A stretch of DNA of 64,000 nt from Sarcomyxa edulis (taxonomy: Eukaryota > Basidiomycota > Agaricomycetes > Agaricales > Mycenaceae), in NCBI GenBank assembly GCA_009761415.1, contig QUOL01000003.1, positions 2,356,001-2,420,000 on the forward strand, read 5' to 3'. The translations under genes and the position numbers were made by a program. A model generated the notes under the pieces. That model did not search any database and had not been told where the DNA came from. It saw only the letters and a program-made list of their open reading frames with translations. How positions within the stretch are numbered: position 1 is the first letter of the stretch; every line of letters starts with the position of its first letter. Of this stretch, positions 1 to 12,312 are shown piece by piece.

Positions 1-1891
1 TCGCGAAATGCCTGCAGACTATGAGAAATGGGTCGACGCCCAGTTTTCCTCTGAGAAAGCTGCTAACAAATGCAGTAACTTTCAAAGCTCAGTATACCCT
101 TTGGAAAAGACCAAGATCAAAGGCGTCCTCGACGACATATGGAAAAAAGTCAATGCCGTGAGTTACTACGCTTTCACAACAATATGGCAAAGAATCTTAT
201 TTCATCCTCCTCTCCAAGAACTATAAAGAAGCGTCTGGACAAGACATCGACGCGTTATGGCAGTTGCAGAATGCGCTGAAACGTACCCCCCGCTGGCATT
301 CTTTCAAGATCACAGGGACTGCCAATGATGACGATTCTGAATACGACTCCGATGGGCCTCCGAAACTCACACCTATTGGTCAAAAGCGAGAGAGAAAACA
401 ACTCCAAATCACTCGGGGTGGAGAAGACGGCTCTGATGACTCGATGCCTGGTCTTCAATCCGTTTCCAACTCTTCAGATGATGAAGAGAGTGAGGACGAT
501 AGCGAGAGCGAGGAGGACGACGACGACGACGATTCAGACGATAGTGGTTATGACACTGAGCAGGAGGATGAAATGAGGGACATGCTCAGGGAAGCTATGG
601 ACACGGCGATCGAAGCTGATTTCTTCGCGCTCAATACGGATGCACCCCCGGAACTTGATCCCCTTGCAGATGACCGCAAGAGCAATCCGTTCCTGAAACT
701 TTTGGGCTCCTTGCGAGGTAAGATTCTGGATGTCATTTCTGAGCCTTCGTCCTGAATATGTCTCCCGCTAGGACGTATGTTTTCCGCGAACCCGAAACTC
801 AGAAGTACCAAACGGACTGAGACTCGACAGCCTGGGGCTCGACCTGCTCCCTCTGCTGCTCCTAATCGCAGTAAGATAAATTATTACCACTGCGGTCCTG
901 ACCATCCCTGAAACAGTCTTTTTTGTTCGTAGCGGAGCCAACGAAGAGTCAGAAAGCAACCGTTGAGGAGGTAGAAGACGAAGATGACCAGGTCCGCTCA
1001 GTCAAGAAGAAGAAGAAGAAACCCAAGAAAAAGAAGAAGCCTGCAGCGCCAGCGCCTCCGCCTGAACCAGAGCGAGTGCCTACTCCGCCTCCCGCTCCAG
1101 TCGCTCCTCCGAAGGCTACTGCTCCTCCTCTCAAGAAAGCTGCACCTGCTCCACCTAAGCGTACGACGGTGAATGCCACAGTTCCTCCGCACATGTCTAC
1201 AGCGTCTCTTGTGGACCAGACAACCGCACAATCTGCCCGTTCGTATCTCCAATCCGAAAACCTCGATTCTACCAAGACAAAGATCAAATCTAGGCCAGAC
1301 CACGCGTCTATGTTTTCCATCTCAGAGAAATTCGGCAAGCTACGCTCTAACGCGGAGGACAAGTTGGATCCTACTGAAGAAAAGAAGGCCAAACAAAGTT
1401 GGTTCTCGAAGTTGGGCAAGAAGACGAACAAGTACATGCACCAATTGCTCAATACTTCGGAAGATGACAAGAAAGGTCTCGCTCCCATGAAATGGGAGAA
1501 TTTCTTGAAGGTGCGACCATTACCGGTCTATTTTATCATGTCGAATCTTATAAGCATCATAAGGTCATGCGAGAAATGGGATTCAGCTACGATCCCAGTA
1601 CCGCAGGGTCTAGTGTTCGATTTGATCCTCCCGACTCACGCGATAAAGTAAGTTCAACAGTCTCGTTCATTGATTATCGTTGTACTGATTTTCTACTCTT
1701 CTACGCAGTCCATCACTTTCCATAAACGTGAGTCTATACTAGCTATCAGCTTAATTTTCCATGTCTGACAAAACACGCCACCAGCCCATCCGGACCCCAC
1801 TTTGAGTCCTCTCAAACTGAAACAGTTCGGGAAGAGATTGAAGGATTATTATGGGTGGACAGAGGAGGATGTTGCGAAAAAATTGATCTGA
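1..1891 (+). CDS. Acidic/proline-rich protein with C-terminal HicA-like domain (5' partial)
   Basis: The reading frame is open from the window edge, so the N terminus is missing. Spliced parts read: a short N-terminal segment; a strongly acidic tract rich in Asp, Glu and Ser (about 440-590); a Lys-rich then Pro/Ala-rich linker (about 980-1170); and a C-terminal fold. The last part is joined over introns at 1511-1560, about 1648-1708 and about 1728-1783. It reads WENFLK, MREMGF, GSS-RFDPP, ITFHKPHPDP and LKQFGKRLK, ending at TGA 1889-1891. The alpha-beta-beta-beta-alpha layout with a G-S-x-x-x-F strand and an HxPHP-like strand resembles the HicA/YcfA mRNA-interferase fold. The position of the usual catalytic His in the GSH motif is Ser here, so RNase activity is doubtful. 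The fold call is inference. The acidic and basic linkers suggest a nuclear protein, and no partner antitoxin is visible. Confidence 0.6.
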
Positions 1892-2209
1892 GTTGATTCG
1901 ACTTTGGAACTTATCGCTAATGTTAAGAAGTAAGTATATCTTGTAGCACTGTCTCAACATCATCCGTACTTTATGATTCATTATGATGCATATTTTTCTT
2001 GAATTTTTCTTGCAAACAGGTCTATTCACGCGTCGTAATATGTGACACTATCACGTGATGTCACTGCGATACATTTCATCGACCGTATTCCTCACTTGTA
2101 CTCAGAAAGAGTAGTTCCTGGCGACATTCGGAATCATGAACGAGCTAACAAACAACATGTAGAGAAAAGCAATACTCCTGACATAGTTCTTGAAACTTAT
2201 TGGACGAAA
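1892..2209. other. Intergenic, tail-to-tail
   Basis: This is the shared 3' region between the HicA-like gene (+) and the REC114-like gene (-). It is AT-rich with no convincing ORF and presumably holds both polyadenylation regions. I see no repeat or RNA gene. Confidence 0.5.
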
Positions 2210-3448
2210 TTAAGGCAACAGTCCAGTGACTTTCCACATGGATTGTAAGTTCTCGAGCTGCAGATTTCGTAGATTAGTAAATGCAATGAATATGTACATA
2301 CCCCAGACTGACCAATTTTTCAAACCCATCCTCACGCACGACCCTGGCAACGAGTCTCTCGAGATCCGCTCTGGACAGATCCGAGTCGTACAGTTTTGTA
2401 GAGTGACACAGACTTTGAATGAATGCGTCCGAGTCAGCCGCAGCTTGGGATGGGACAACGTTTGTAACAAGACCAGATGGCTGGCGAGGAGGTGGTGGAG
2501 GAGCATTGTTGCTATTCAGAGAGGTGGAAGACAGAGAAGAACCAGGGAGAGACGTGTTACTGGTAGCGTTCTGGACAGTGATCAACGGTCGAAGCATAGA
2601 GGAATTATTAGTCTGGCAAGAAGCTATCCCAGAGGGTTGGTTGACAGGAGGTGCTGCGAAAGAAGGCAAGGGTCTAGGAGAACTTGAGCTGAGATTGAGA
2701 TACGAGGAAGGGGCCTCGACTTGGGACGAAGATATAGCAAATACAGAAGAAGACGAGGACGTAACTGCGCCAAGAGGAGAGCTTTGCAGAGCATGAGGTG
2801 CGAATTGAGATAGATCGGAAGTGTACGCGAGTGGACCAGGTGGATTGACAGAAGTAGGTGGATTCAAGGGGGACGGTCCTGATACAACGACGGGATTTGG
2901 GTTAGCTTTGCAAGGACATACAGTGCGTATGTTGTCGATGAATTGGGCGGCAGCGGCAGACGTTGTGAATGTTATTTGGAACCGGCGATATGTCTGCGGG
3001 GATGTTAACGGCTGACTAGATAGAGTGATATATTGAGTACCGATGGTGCTCCAGGAGCGTTTGGAAAAAGATAGCGGATGCCAACCACTGCATCACGGTA
3101 AACTGCTTTCAAGGGAAGACTCTGCGAGTGCTGTTTCTGACGCGGTTGAGACGAAAATGACAAAAGATCTAGATCTTCCTGTAGAAGTTCAGGACCTCTG
3201 TTCAAGTATGTATACGATTTGACGAGTCTCACAAGAATGTATTCTTGCTGGTCATCGTCCAAAAACCACAGAACGCGTAGTCGGACGGATTCGAGGTCGT
3301 TTTTTGCAGATTTTTTTACGTCCAAAACTAAGCGCATAATAGGATTAACAAAATGCTGCCATTCCTGAGCCGATTCTGCTCTAGAAGGATAAGATCTTGA
3401 GTACTTTGCGAGCAAATGAGTGTTCGTGGCTGTTGTGGAAAGAGACAT
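2210..3448 (-). CDS. Putative REC114-like meiotic recombination protein
   Basis: I place the start at ATG 3448 (MSLSTTATN), 41 bp from the divergent GYP1 start. Two introns restore one frame: about 3037 down to 2991 (47 nt, GTACTC...CGCAG) and 2312-2258 (55 nt, GTCAGT...TGCAG). The stop is TAA 2210-2212. The N-terminal ~150 residues form alternating strands with LRVLWFLDDD, YILVRLVKSYTYL and RRFQITFTTSAAAAQFIDNI, which fits a pleckstrin-homology-like fold. A long Ser/Pro-rich linker follows. The C-terminal helix reads LERLVARVVREDGFEKLLEN and continues LQSMW. A PH-like N terminus, disordered linker and short C-terminal helical domain is the architecture of Rec114 (Spo11 accessory complex with Mei4 and Mer2). 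The identification rests on architecture and spotted motifs, not an alignment, so an unrelated PH-like protein remains possible. Confidence 0.5.
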
Positions 3449-3489
3449 GTGCCGCGAAAAGAATTGTAGAGTGGCCTCTCCCCGCTTCA

Positions 3490-5648
3490 ATGGCTGCTCG
3501 TTCCCCTCCAGCCCGTCCTCACATCGGAATTCATCCCTCAAATCATTTCGCATCGACTGCTGATTCTTGGGTCGAAGACGACGCTTGGGATAGTGCATCT
3601 GATTCAGAATCTCCTCGTCAGACCACCTTGTCGACGCCCTGGAATCATTCATCTTCATCTGCCCCAAAACCCGTTCCAAGACCTGCTTCTAACGCTTCTT
3701 CTTCGACTCTCGCACTCTCATATACACATCTAAGTGCTCCAAATCCCAGTTCTTACCCACCGAGACCAGATTACAGAAGTGGGGATACTCAGGCAGGTAC
3801 ACCGCCCCAAAAGAATGGCTGGACTATCGTCAGGACAGCTCATGACCACAACGACAATCGGCATTCGCAAGATAACGCCAAAACAAAGGCTGCTGGCGGT
3901 CCCGATCATGTCGAGCTTGATCCAGATATTGAGGTTGAAGGGGACATAATACTCGGCGATCTGGAGACAGAGCAGCTGGACGACCAACCTGGATCACCGC
4001 CCATTCATACGAAACTCAAGCAGTATCAGGGATCGATAAAAGATGGCATTGATGCGATTGTAAATGGTACTATCTCCAGCGCATCCTCTTGAACAAATCT
4101 CATATCTAGATTATAGATCCCTTGCACGATATCCGTCATCGATTGCCCAGACGTTCAGATACATCTCCAGAGGCCTCTACAAAGCGTCCCAAGGAATCCT
4201 CTCAAGATGCGACCGAGAAATCCGAAAAGCTCATGCGTGAACGATCGATACGCTCGAATCGACGGCATAAGTTTGTTGATTGTTTGACGAGTCAGGACGT
4301 TAACATTGGTATGTGGTTCTGGTACTTGCCTGACATGATGATTAATATCCTTAGAACTCTAGTGGAATTACGGAAGCTGGCTTGGGCAGGTATCCCTGCA
4401 GACCTACGACCAATAGCTTGGCAACTTTTGCTAGTACGTTATCTCTCCATTCGAAACGGAGCCGTCATGTTAATCCATGTCCTTTACTAGGGATATCTTC
4501 CCCTTCCTACTCCCCTTCGTTCCTCTACCCTTGCCCGAAAACGCGGGGAATACCTTTCGCTCGTCGAGGTCGCTTTTGCCCGTGGCCGTGATCGGGAGGG
4601 TCTCGACCAACAGATCTGGCATCAAATTGAGATCGACGTTCCCCGCACGCGACCCGGGGTCAGGCTTTGGATGCAGGAATCTACGCAACGTGTCCGTTCC
4701 CTTCCTTCCGATCTGCTTCGTTCCCGTGTCTAATTTCCAGATTTATAATTGAATCTATTTAGAGCTTGGAGCGTATATTATACGTATGGGCCATCAGACA
4801 TCCAGCGAGCGGCTACGTACAAGGTATCAACGATCTGGTCACTCCCTTTTTCCAGGTGTTTTTGTCGGCATATATAAGTGAGCATCTTCTCTTTGTTCTC
4901 TTACCGCTGGCAAGTATCAACATATGCTTTACCCAGCTTCAGACCCGGAACTGTTCGATACCTCCCTGCTACCCCAACACGTTCTGGATGCCATCGAAGC
5001 AGATTCGTTCTGGTGTCTGTCCCGTCTTCTTGACGGGATCCAAGACAATTATATATCTGCACAGCCTGGTATCCAGAGAAGTGTGAGACGAATGGCGGAG
5101 CTTGTGGCACGGATTGACGGTATGCATCAGATGGTGCCTCTACTCCACTCATCATCCTCTCATATGCATGCCTAGCACCACTCTCCGCTCACTTGGAAGC
5201 CCAAAACGTCGAATTCATGCAATTCGCTTTTAGATGGATGAACTGTCTTCTGATGCGGGAAATCAGTGTGCAGAATACCATCCGGATGTGGGATACATAC
5301 CTGGTACGTGTCAACCCCGTTTGAAGATTTACAGCAATTTGACAGGAACACTGGATTCACGTCTAGGCTGAAGGTCCTGACGCCTTTTCTCAATTCCACC
5401 TCTATGTATGTTCGGCGTTTCTTGTCAAGTGGAGTGACAAGCTACGCGAGATGGATTTCCAGGTATGACTTCTCTAATCTCACCGTCCGATAGACGCTTG
5501 ACCGTCGTACACTTAGGGTATCATTATGTTTCTCCAATCCTTGCCTACGCAAGACTGGGGCGACCATGAGATCGAGATGCTTCTGAGTGAAGCCTTTGTT
5601 CTCAATTCGATATGGCATAACGCACAGAGTCATTTCAGTGTCAAGTAA
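3490..5648 (+). CDS. GYP1: Rab GTPase-activating protein, TBC domain (GYP1/TBC1D22 type)
   Basis: Nine exons join cleanly: 3490-4066, 4117-4308, 4363-4433, 4491-4691, 4763-4877, 4937-5119, 5176-5303, 5367-5462 and 5517-5648. The N-terminal ~200 residues are Ser/Pro-rich and probably disordered. The TBC domain then shows the three signature motifs: GIPADLRPIAW, the arginine-finger segment IDVPRTRPGV and the glutamine-finger segment SGYVQGINDLVTPFF. Near-identity of the ERIL-WAIRHPASGYVQGINDL stretch to the Gyp1/TBC1D22 subfamily makes this assignment strong. In yeast, Gyp1 stimulates GTP hydrolysis by Ypt1 and other Rabs at the Golgi, and the same role is inferred here. Both catalytic fingers (R and Q) are present. 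The start ATG is only 41 bp from the divergent REC114-like start, so the two share a very compact promoter. Confidence 0.93.
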
Positions 5649-6818
5649 ATCAACGGACAGCTGGATCGGTCCGGTGTACTAGTCTTTCTATGCGTATATC
5701 AATTGCGAGTAGCTCGAGTGTGTCAGGGACATTTACAGCCTCTATTGGCATACTTGGGCAATGTATTCTGAGTCTGTAAAATTTGATGACGGGGTTTATT
5801 TATATATCAGGTATGTAGGGTGTATTTGGAGGCCTCCCTCTGGATAGCTCTGGTGGCTTTTGTTACGAAGAATTCAATTACCTCGGAAGTGTTGCCGCAC
5901 TGTTGCGTTGCCGATCAAGTGAGGTAGTGAGAATGTTCTGACGTCAGAACTCTATCATACATCGAGCACCGTCGAGGGAGAATCAGTATTGTCCTGAGTC
6001 TGTACGCGTGTTATTCGAATGTCAATTGAAGCGCGAACTTCATGGGGGAGCGAAGAGCATTCCCAGAGATGTTCGAATACGCAATTTGAAAACTTAATAT
6101 AGGCTTGGTCTGTTCATTCCCAACTCTCGACTGGAAACTTGAAATCACCGCGGTGTGAGTCAAGCCGTCTAGATCATATCCGAACTTGAACACCAACAAT
6201 CAGCGCTCGATATTTTCCTAGATTGAGAATCGGCGCGCTTAAAATCTGTAGTATACATAGCATTTGTGCCATGGAGGTACTGCTCGAGCACTGAGTACGT
6301 ACTCACGGATTGAGCTGGTCTTACTCTGCGCGAGGATCTGGAACGTGACGAGAACAGACGCGCCGTCACGGCCGCGTCCGAAAGGTCGTGATCAACCGTG
6401 ACCAACTCGCCGGTCACCCGGCGTCTATTAGCCGTCCTCTGCCGCCGTCCTGCCGCCAGGAGCCTGCAGCTGGACGTTCTGTGAGCCGTGGTATATTACA
6501 TACCATACGAATTCGAAGTGGACAGTGTCAATGCGGTGTGAAATAATCTTGAGATGGCACCAATGAGACCTCTTGACCGAAGAGAAAGATATGCTCTCGT
6601 TCTCAATATTGTGTTGGATCAAGGACTCGGAGGAGAATATAATTGAAAGTCGGCTTGTTTATTTACATCATTCCGTATAGATTTAATTTGCTGCACTCTT
6701 ATAGCCCTTCCTCGTCTATGCCTCCTACCTACTAGTCTTCCAAAAGTACCGAAACAAAGTTGATCTCGCATTGTGGCAAAGACGCCACTCCCTCGAATTG
6801 TATGTGAGGTATTATTGT
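5649..6818. other. Intergenic region without a supported gene
   Basis: This is about 1.2 kb between the 3' end of GYP1 and the 3' end of the interrupted kinase. Only short ORFs (60-80 codons) without family features or plausible introns are present. I see no tRNA-like structure or tandem repeat. Confidence 0.5.
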
Positions 6819-7429
6819 TTACACATTAATACTGCGTAAGCGAACAACGAGCTGGTCCATGGTCAGTCTTGATTGAGCATCGTGTGCCCAAGCTCCTTCC
6901 ATGAGGTGCCAGAGTTTGTCGGTTATAGCCTTCATCTCAACATACTTTGCACGGTTAGGGACTGTGCCATTGTTGACCATCAGCATGACTTTAAAATCGG
7001 TAGTGTAATAGTATGGGAGCCTGCCACTGAGTACCTGAGTTGACCAAAGCGACGGTCAGGCATCAGAGGATGGAAAGGGACAAGGTATCAGCGCACCTGA
7101 AGCATCAACATGGCGAACGCGTAAACATCCGTCTTTTTTGTGAGTAGTCCGACAGGCGAATCATCATCTGTTGTAATGAGCTCCGGCGCAAGGAATCGTA
7201 CGGCTCCAGTAAACGCCGTCGTATATCCTTGATGGTCAATGACCTTGGAACGGCCAAAATCGCATACGCGTGGAATTCCGCCATCAGCGATCAGAACGTT
7301 TTCCTACGAGGATTGGCTTCAGTAGTGGCGAGAGAGGTTGTCCAAAGAACTGTAACTTACAGACTTGATGTCACCGTGTATCACATTTTCAGAGTGCAAA
7401 TATCTGATGCCTTCGGCTGCGCCGATGAT
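6819..7429 (-). pseudogene. Protein kinase, C-terminal lobe (3' part of a gene split by TE1)
   Basis: Translated on the minus strand with two introns, this gives IIGAAEGIRYLH, then IHGDIKSENVLI (catalytic loop, HGD in place of HRD, as in many fungal TKL-like kinases), VCDFGRSKVI (DFG), RFLAPEL (APE) and TDVYAFAMLM, and ends with the helix of the C lobe at TAA 6819-6821. The first exon begins at 7429 right after a TCTGGCAG acceptor and is phase 0. It has no N lobe of its own. That lobe is found at 23202-23780, also minus and also ending at phase 0. TE1 (7457-23182) fills the intron between them. Catalytic residues are all present, so the gene was probably functional before the insertion. It could still be expressed only if a 15.8-kb intron is spliced. 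Confidence 0.85.
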
Positions 7430-7447
7430 CTGCCAGAGGCCAATAAT

Positions 7448-7456
7448 TAGTCGATT
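7448..7456. repeat. Left target-site duplication of TE1 (TAGTCGATT)
   Basis: The nonamer TAGTCGATT occurs here and again at 23183-23191, just outside TE1 and inside the kinase intron on both sides. With one copy removed together with TE1, the kinase intron becomes a 37-nt GT-AG intron with a CTAAT branch-like sequence. Confidence 0.75.
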
Positions 7457-7844
7457 CAGTCAATAGTCACTACATACTGGGTGAGTGATACATCACTCAC
7501 CTTTAGGTAGACACAAGGCGTGATATAATGGAGACTCTAGTCAGAAACATAAATGATATATCACACCACAAGGTGTCCTCCTATAATCCCGTGTAAGGCT
7601 TCCAGTCTCCGCCTCAATTCCTGTCAGCAGGTAGTTGTCATCGATTTTCTGCCTTCCCTTTGAGGACAATTATATTTAGGCGACCCGCCTTGCCCCAATC
7701 AAGACGTCGTGGGCGCCGTTCTCACCGACGGCAAACATGCTTCGTCGCTGTTACCTGTATTGACAAAAATTCACTACTTAAACACGAATTTCTTCGAATT
7801 TTCCCGAATTTTCTTAGAATTTTCTGGCTTTTTTGCTGTATTAA
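7457..7844. repeat. TE1 left terminal/subterminal region
   Basis: This non-coding end of TE1 carries a near-palindrome GAGTGATACATCACTC at 7483-7498, GTGATATAAT near 7520 and TGATATATCA at 7554-7563. These match repeats at the other TE1 end and at both TE2 ends. The rest, up to the transposase stop codon, is AT-rich with a run of AATTTTC-like words near 7790-7830. Confidence 0.6.
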
Positions 7845-10800
7845 TCAATGACTCTCTACACGTGGGGGCTCAGTGAATACATCGCCATCCTCATCAACAC
7901 TCGCCATTGCTATATCTCTGTCACCAATCTTCACCCACTCGTCAACGTCGTTCCAATCATGTATACATGCTACCCGTAAGGCTCTTCGAATTGCTGCCTG
8001 TCGTTTGGCGTAGGCATTGACACCCTCTGCTTGCTGAGCAGAAACAAATGGAAGTCCTTCGCCTTGTGTATCCCACCAGTTCCCTTGCCATTCGAAGAAC
8101 GCTAGAATCCGGCGCATTTCTTCCAAGAGTAGAGTGACCTCCTCTGACCATCGATGTGCCCTCGCTCGGGCTCTGCACCACTCAATTCGGAGCGCTAGAG
8201 TTTCACCTCCGTTAGCCGTACTTGTTCAAAGGTTTTGCTCGACACGTACCATCGTGCATACCGGGATCCTCCGTTCCGTCCCCTGTGATCCCCATCGTGG
8301 TCCATATCCACGATAAGGTGCGTGTCCCCTCTGTATCGTCTGCTAGGCCTGTCGACATCCCCCGAATATCTTCATCTCTCAGCTCCTTCAAGACGTTCTG
8401 CCATGTCCGTGATTTTTCCAAACAGTCACCAAGAATGGATAGGGCGCTTCGAGCATGCTTATACGCTTTCGCCGTTGCGGCGAGTCGATCACTAATCTTT
8501 TGGATGTTGGCGTTGGATCTAGTATTCTGCGCAACCCCTCGAGAGAACCGGTCCTTGTATTTGTAGAGATATGAGCGCAGACGCAAATCTTGGCGGATGG
8601 AGTGGAGAGCGTCGTAGGCTTGTCCTTCCCGCAGTCTCCATTCGTATTCCTGGAAACGGGTATCGCAGTGAACACGGCGGCGAATTTCGGAGGGTAGAAG
8701 GAGCGGGATGTCTTGAGGTGCGTATCCAGGACTGTCGGAGGGCATGCTTTGTGCAGCGTTGTCTCTAAGCGAAGCAACGCCAGGAATGTAGAGAGTCTGG
8801 AGCTCGATCCAGGCATCAATCTTGCGACGAAGCCTATTGGACCGTTCGGCGACTTGTACACGCTGCAAGGACGTAGAGTGTTCCCCAAGGCTCGCAAGGT
8901 CATTTACTAGTCGTCGTCTCGTTTGTTAGTCAGTACGAAGGACGATAGAAAAAAAATACGGCGGACTCTCACTGTTGCTGCTCTAATTCTATCCCACTTG
9001 ATATCATGACCGTAGGATGTACCTGCCGATGTACAACAACATCAGGGTCTGCACCTGCGTTTTCTGCTAGCGCCAACCGAACATCGTGTTGTGTTACAGC
9101 TATCAGAATGATCAGTGAGAGTTTGATAAGGGAAATATGACTGGAAACAAACTTTTGACAATAGCCTTGAAGGGGTTTGGTTGTGTATTGTCTTGCTCCC
9201 AAAGCTCTATTGCGGTGGTCCACTCCTTGACTGTTTTCTCGGGAAGTGCAGACTCGAAGTCCCGGAAGGCAATGACATGCTCGGTGCGCGCAGGGATGGC
9301 AACTCGGAATTTTTTGTACATGACTCGACCTGTCGGAGCAGCATTTGTCAGTACTGGAGATCATACAAATGTGGATCACGAACCAAGAGCAATAGTTTTT
9401 TTCCAATTCCAGTCATTGAAGTGGTCGTCGATCGTGTCGCGTCTCGACCCGGGGCCCATCTCCTTCGTACTTCCAGCAAGACGATTGGCGTCCGCCCAGC
9501 CGCGCTCTGGAGCTTCACCATCTGTCCTTCCCACACCTTTTGTGAGATTGAAAGAGAACGCGATGTTGCAGGCTTCGATATGGGCAGGAAGATGGAATTT
9601 GGGAACGAGGAATTTGACACATTCCATACCGTTAAGAATTTGCCTTTCATGGGGGAAGATCCGCATGCGTTCCCATATGTTCTTGTGCCACTGGCAGGCA
9701 ATGTCATAGGACACCACCAGCCAGCGGAGGGGGGTGTTCTCGAGGCTACTGAAGAACATGTAATCCATGTTTAGATACCTACCAAATGAGCATATCAAAT
9801 GAGCATATCGACGTCCAGATCAGATGAGATGTCCCGATAGAAACATAACATACCGTTCTCCCTTTTGAAGATCGCCAACGCCATTCGGCCTCTTCATGTT
9901 GTGTCGAGCACAGTCAATTGTCCCTATGCCAGAGGCAGCCGTGCCACGGGACTCTCGGTCGGGTTTGTTTACAGCGTCGTGGTCCACACAAGTGCTACGC
10001 TGAAAATTGAAATCGTAAGAAACAGAGATCTGATAGTTAATGGATGACAATACCTCTTGTTTCTGATCCCAATGCTTCGCAAGATGCTCTTTATATTTCT
10101 TCTCTTCAACAAAGAAAGCCCACCCATCGCTTAATCCAGGATCCACCCTGTCGCTGGAAACAACTTTCCGCTGCAAGCGGAAGTTGGCGTCGATGGCGAG
10201 AAACAGGGCGTAGATCCATCTAGAAAGCATTCAACATCAAGATGACGGAACGCGATGCTATCAGTACGCACCTCTGTAAGGGGTGGGCTTCCTGCCATCC
10301 TGGGGGTAAGTTGATTCCATCGTGGGGGCAGGCTGGGCAAAGAAGAGCGCATTGCCCGGGCTTTGTTGCTGCAACGCCCCCGGGGTCGTGTCCACGGCCT
10401 GCTCGCTTGAGCATACGGGAGTTCCTCCAAGCGAGAATCATACGGAGGAACTCAGAATACCGATCCTAGAATGATAGCAATCAATAACAGAGATGTATAA
10501 TCAGACGGGTAGTGTACCTTCACAGGCAATAAACCTAAGTTGTGTGTTTCCCGGACCAAGCTCCTGTAAAATTCGTATGCTGAACTTTTGGATTCGAACG
10601 ACAGAAGCTGGAAGCGCTTCAGAACACGGAAAGTCGCCGCAGTATTGGGATATTGGTCAGTGGCAGGGAACAGTCGCGCTCGGAGTAATTGCGTGGGGTG
10701 ATCTTTACTGTGTTCGCAATCACAGAAATACAAGTCGACTTCAAAGACTCCGTGTGTATCGATGATGACAAAGTCGCGACCCCGCGCTGCCTGAGGACTT

Positions 10801-11615
10801 GGACAAGCTATGCCTGGAGGGTGGCCCAGCTGCACGCGTAAACCGAGTTGCTTGAGTAGTTTCCGTTGGAAAAAGGTGCCATTCCATTCCTATAACTGAC
10901 GTTAGTTTCAAAGCTACATGTTGGCAGAAAACGACTGACTTCGATACGATGCAATGGATTTTGAGCGTGAACTTTGACCATACAGTCTTGACAGAACATG
11001 TCGCAACCAAAACAGTCTTCGCATCTGTACACGCCTTCACGGAGCTCACACTTTCGGCACGGCTTATCCTGAGAATGTCCTCGGCCTTCCAGCCATAGTA
11101 AATTAGCAAGGTAGCGGTCTCGCTCGCTCCGCCACATCAGCAGTGGGTGGTCCTAGAAATGGTATGGCACTGATGAGCACCGGGAACGAAAGATAGGGAA
11201 TGAAGATGCGTACAGATGGACCACGCTTTCTAGCGGGATCAACGACGTGAGATATATCTTCGAGTTCACAGACGTCTGGGTCCCCATCCAAGTTGATGTC
11301 CAAAATATCGTCAATATCTTCAGGAGCAAACCTCGGAGCATCGTCTCTGAGTTGCGATGTGGAGGCACCGGATTTTTGAGGAGAAATCGGAAGAGTAAAA
11401 TATGAGGTCCTCGAAGATAGCTCCCCTGTAGGTTTGACGGAGAACTGGGAATGGCGGTGGTGGTTGTAGCGCGGAGGGTGAGGTAGTACAGGTTGATCAT
11501 CATCACTGGAATCTGAGGGGAGTACTGTGAAGTGGCTGACGTCTGGTTTATGTCGAACACGGCGTCTGCCTCTATGAGGAACTGAACTGCTTCGTTTACT
11601 CGATGTGCTAGCCAT
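7845..11615 (-). CDS. KDZ transposase of TE1 (CxC2 Cys-cluster + KDZ domain)
   Basis: A multi-exon gene starting at ATG 11615 and ending at TGA 7845-7847, with introns matching those of the TE2 copy (33063-36830). Order: basic/acidic N terminus; CxC2-like cysteine cluster around 11100-10960 (CRKC, YRCEDC, FCQDCM, then HAQNPLHRIE); and the transposase core. The core has AIDANFR (candidate first Asp), VVSYDIACQWHKNIW (candidate second Asp), VPKFHLPAHIEACNIAF and EAPERGWAD (candidate catalytic Glu). A long helical tail follows, with YEWRLREGQAYDALHSIRQ. KDZ (Kyakuja-Dileera-Zisupton) enzymes are RNase H-fold DDE transposases. The frame is open across all exons I traced, so the protein may be active. 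It is oriented so that its 3' end faces the left terminus of TE1. Confidence 0.88.
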
Positions 11616-12312
11616 TCAGTGGGGTCAGCGCGAAAGGCATCGCAATTTTCGACGAGTACTCCTTACTTTTTTGCCGATATCACCCGTAGCATTGTAGATA
11701 TTACTTAAGTCACAGGGAGAAACAAATAGCAGGAATTTGACGTGCTTCCGGTTGGAGGTTTGTTGATAGACAACTTCGCGTGGAGTCACATGTGACAAAC
11801 TGAGAACGCGATGTGATAGTATTTGGGAGATCTCGATAGGTAAGGTACCCTATAATTTGCTCTTGACCATTTTATACTGTGGATAGGCGACTACACCCTG
11901 AACATAGTCTATCGAGTCGCGGTGAGTTCAGCGTTCATCTATGTGTTCCAAGGAAATTCACGTTCACTTACTGCGGCACCAATTCAGAGTAGCCCATGTA
12001 CGTTCTACAAGCTCGACATCTTCACGTTCGAGGTCTGTCACGGTCGAATAATGCGTAATTTCATGGAAAAATGGTTTTATGTGATCCCTGGAGCATACGG
12101 TACGTTAGACATATCCAGATAGATATTGCCACAGATATACTTGCATCAAATTTGCCGGGACCCGAAGGGCAGACTTAGAGCCTCGCAAGAGTTGTGCGAA
12201 AGACGATTGTTCGGGTTGAGCCATATTATTGCGGTTCATGGCAACATCAATACTTATATAGGTTTTCGAACTCATTCACACGGATATATTTATACACAGC
12301 GGCTATCAAATT
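11616..12312. promoter_or_regulatory. KDZ upstream region and TET/JBP 3' flank
   Basis: About 0.7 kb between two minus-strand genes of TE1. It must hold the transposase promoter and the 3' end of the TET/JBP gene. Short ORFs here have no supporting features, and I see no TGATATATCA motif. Confidence 0.45.

Noticed and set aside
949..1488. Minus-strand ORF of 179 codons opposite the HicA-like gene
   Set aside because: Shadow of the Lys/Pro-rich coding region; no conserved features, and introns only make sense on the plus strand.
2226..2796. Plus-strand ORFs opposite the REC114-like gene
   Set aside because: The minus strand gives a continuous spliced protein with folded-domain character; the plus ORFs are its shadow.
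7501..7570. Possible extra kinase exon encoding YITPCVYLK directly next to the C lobe
   Set aside because: It uses TE1 terminal sequence; the 9-bp duplication and kinase spacing both place the element border further left, at 7457.
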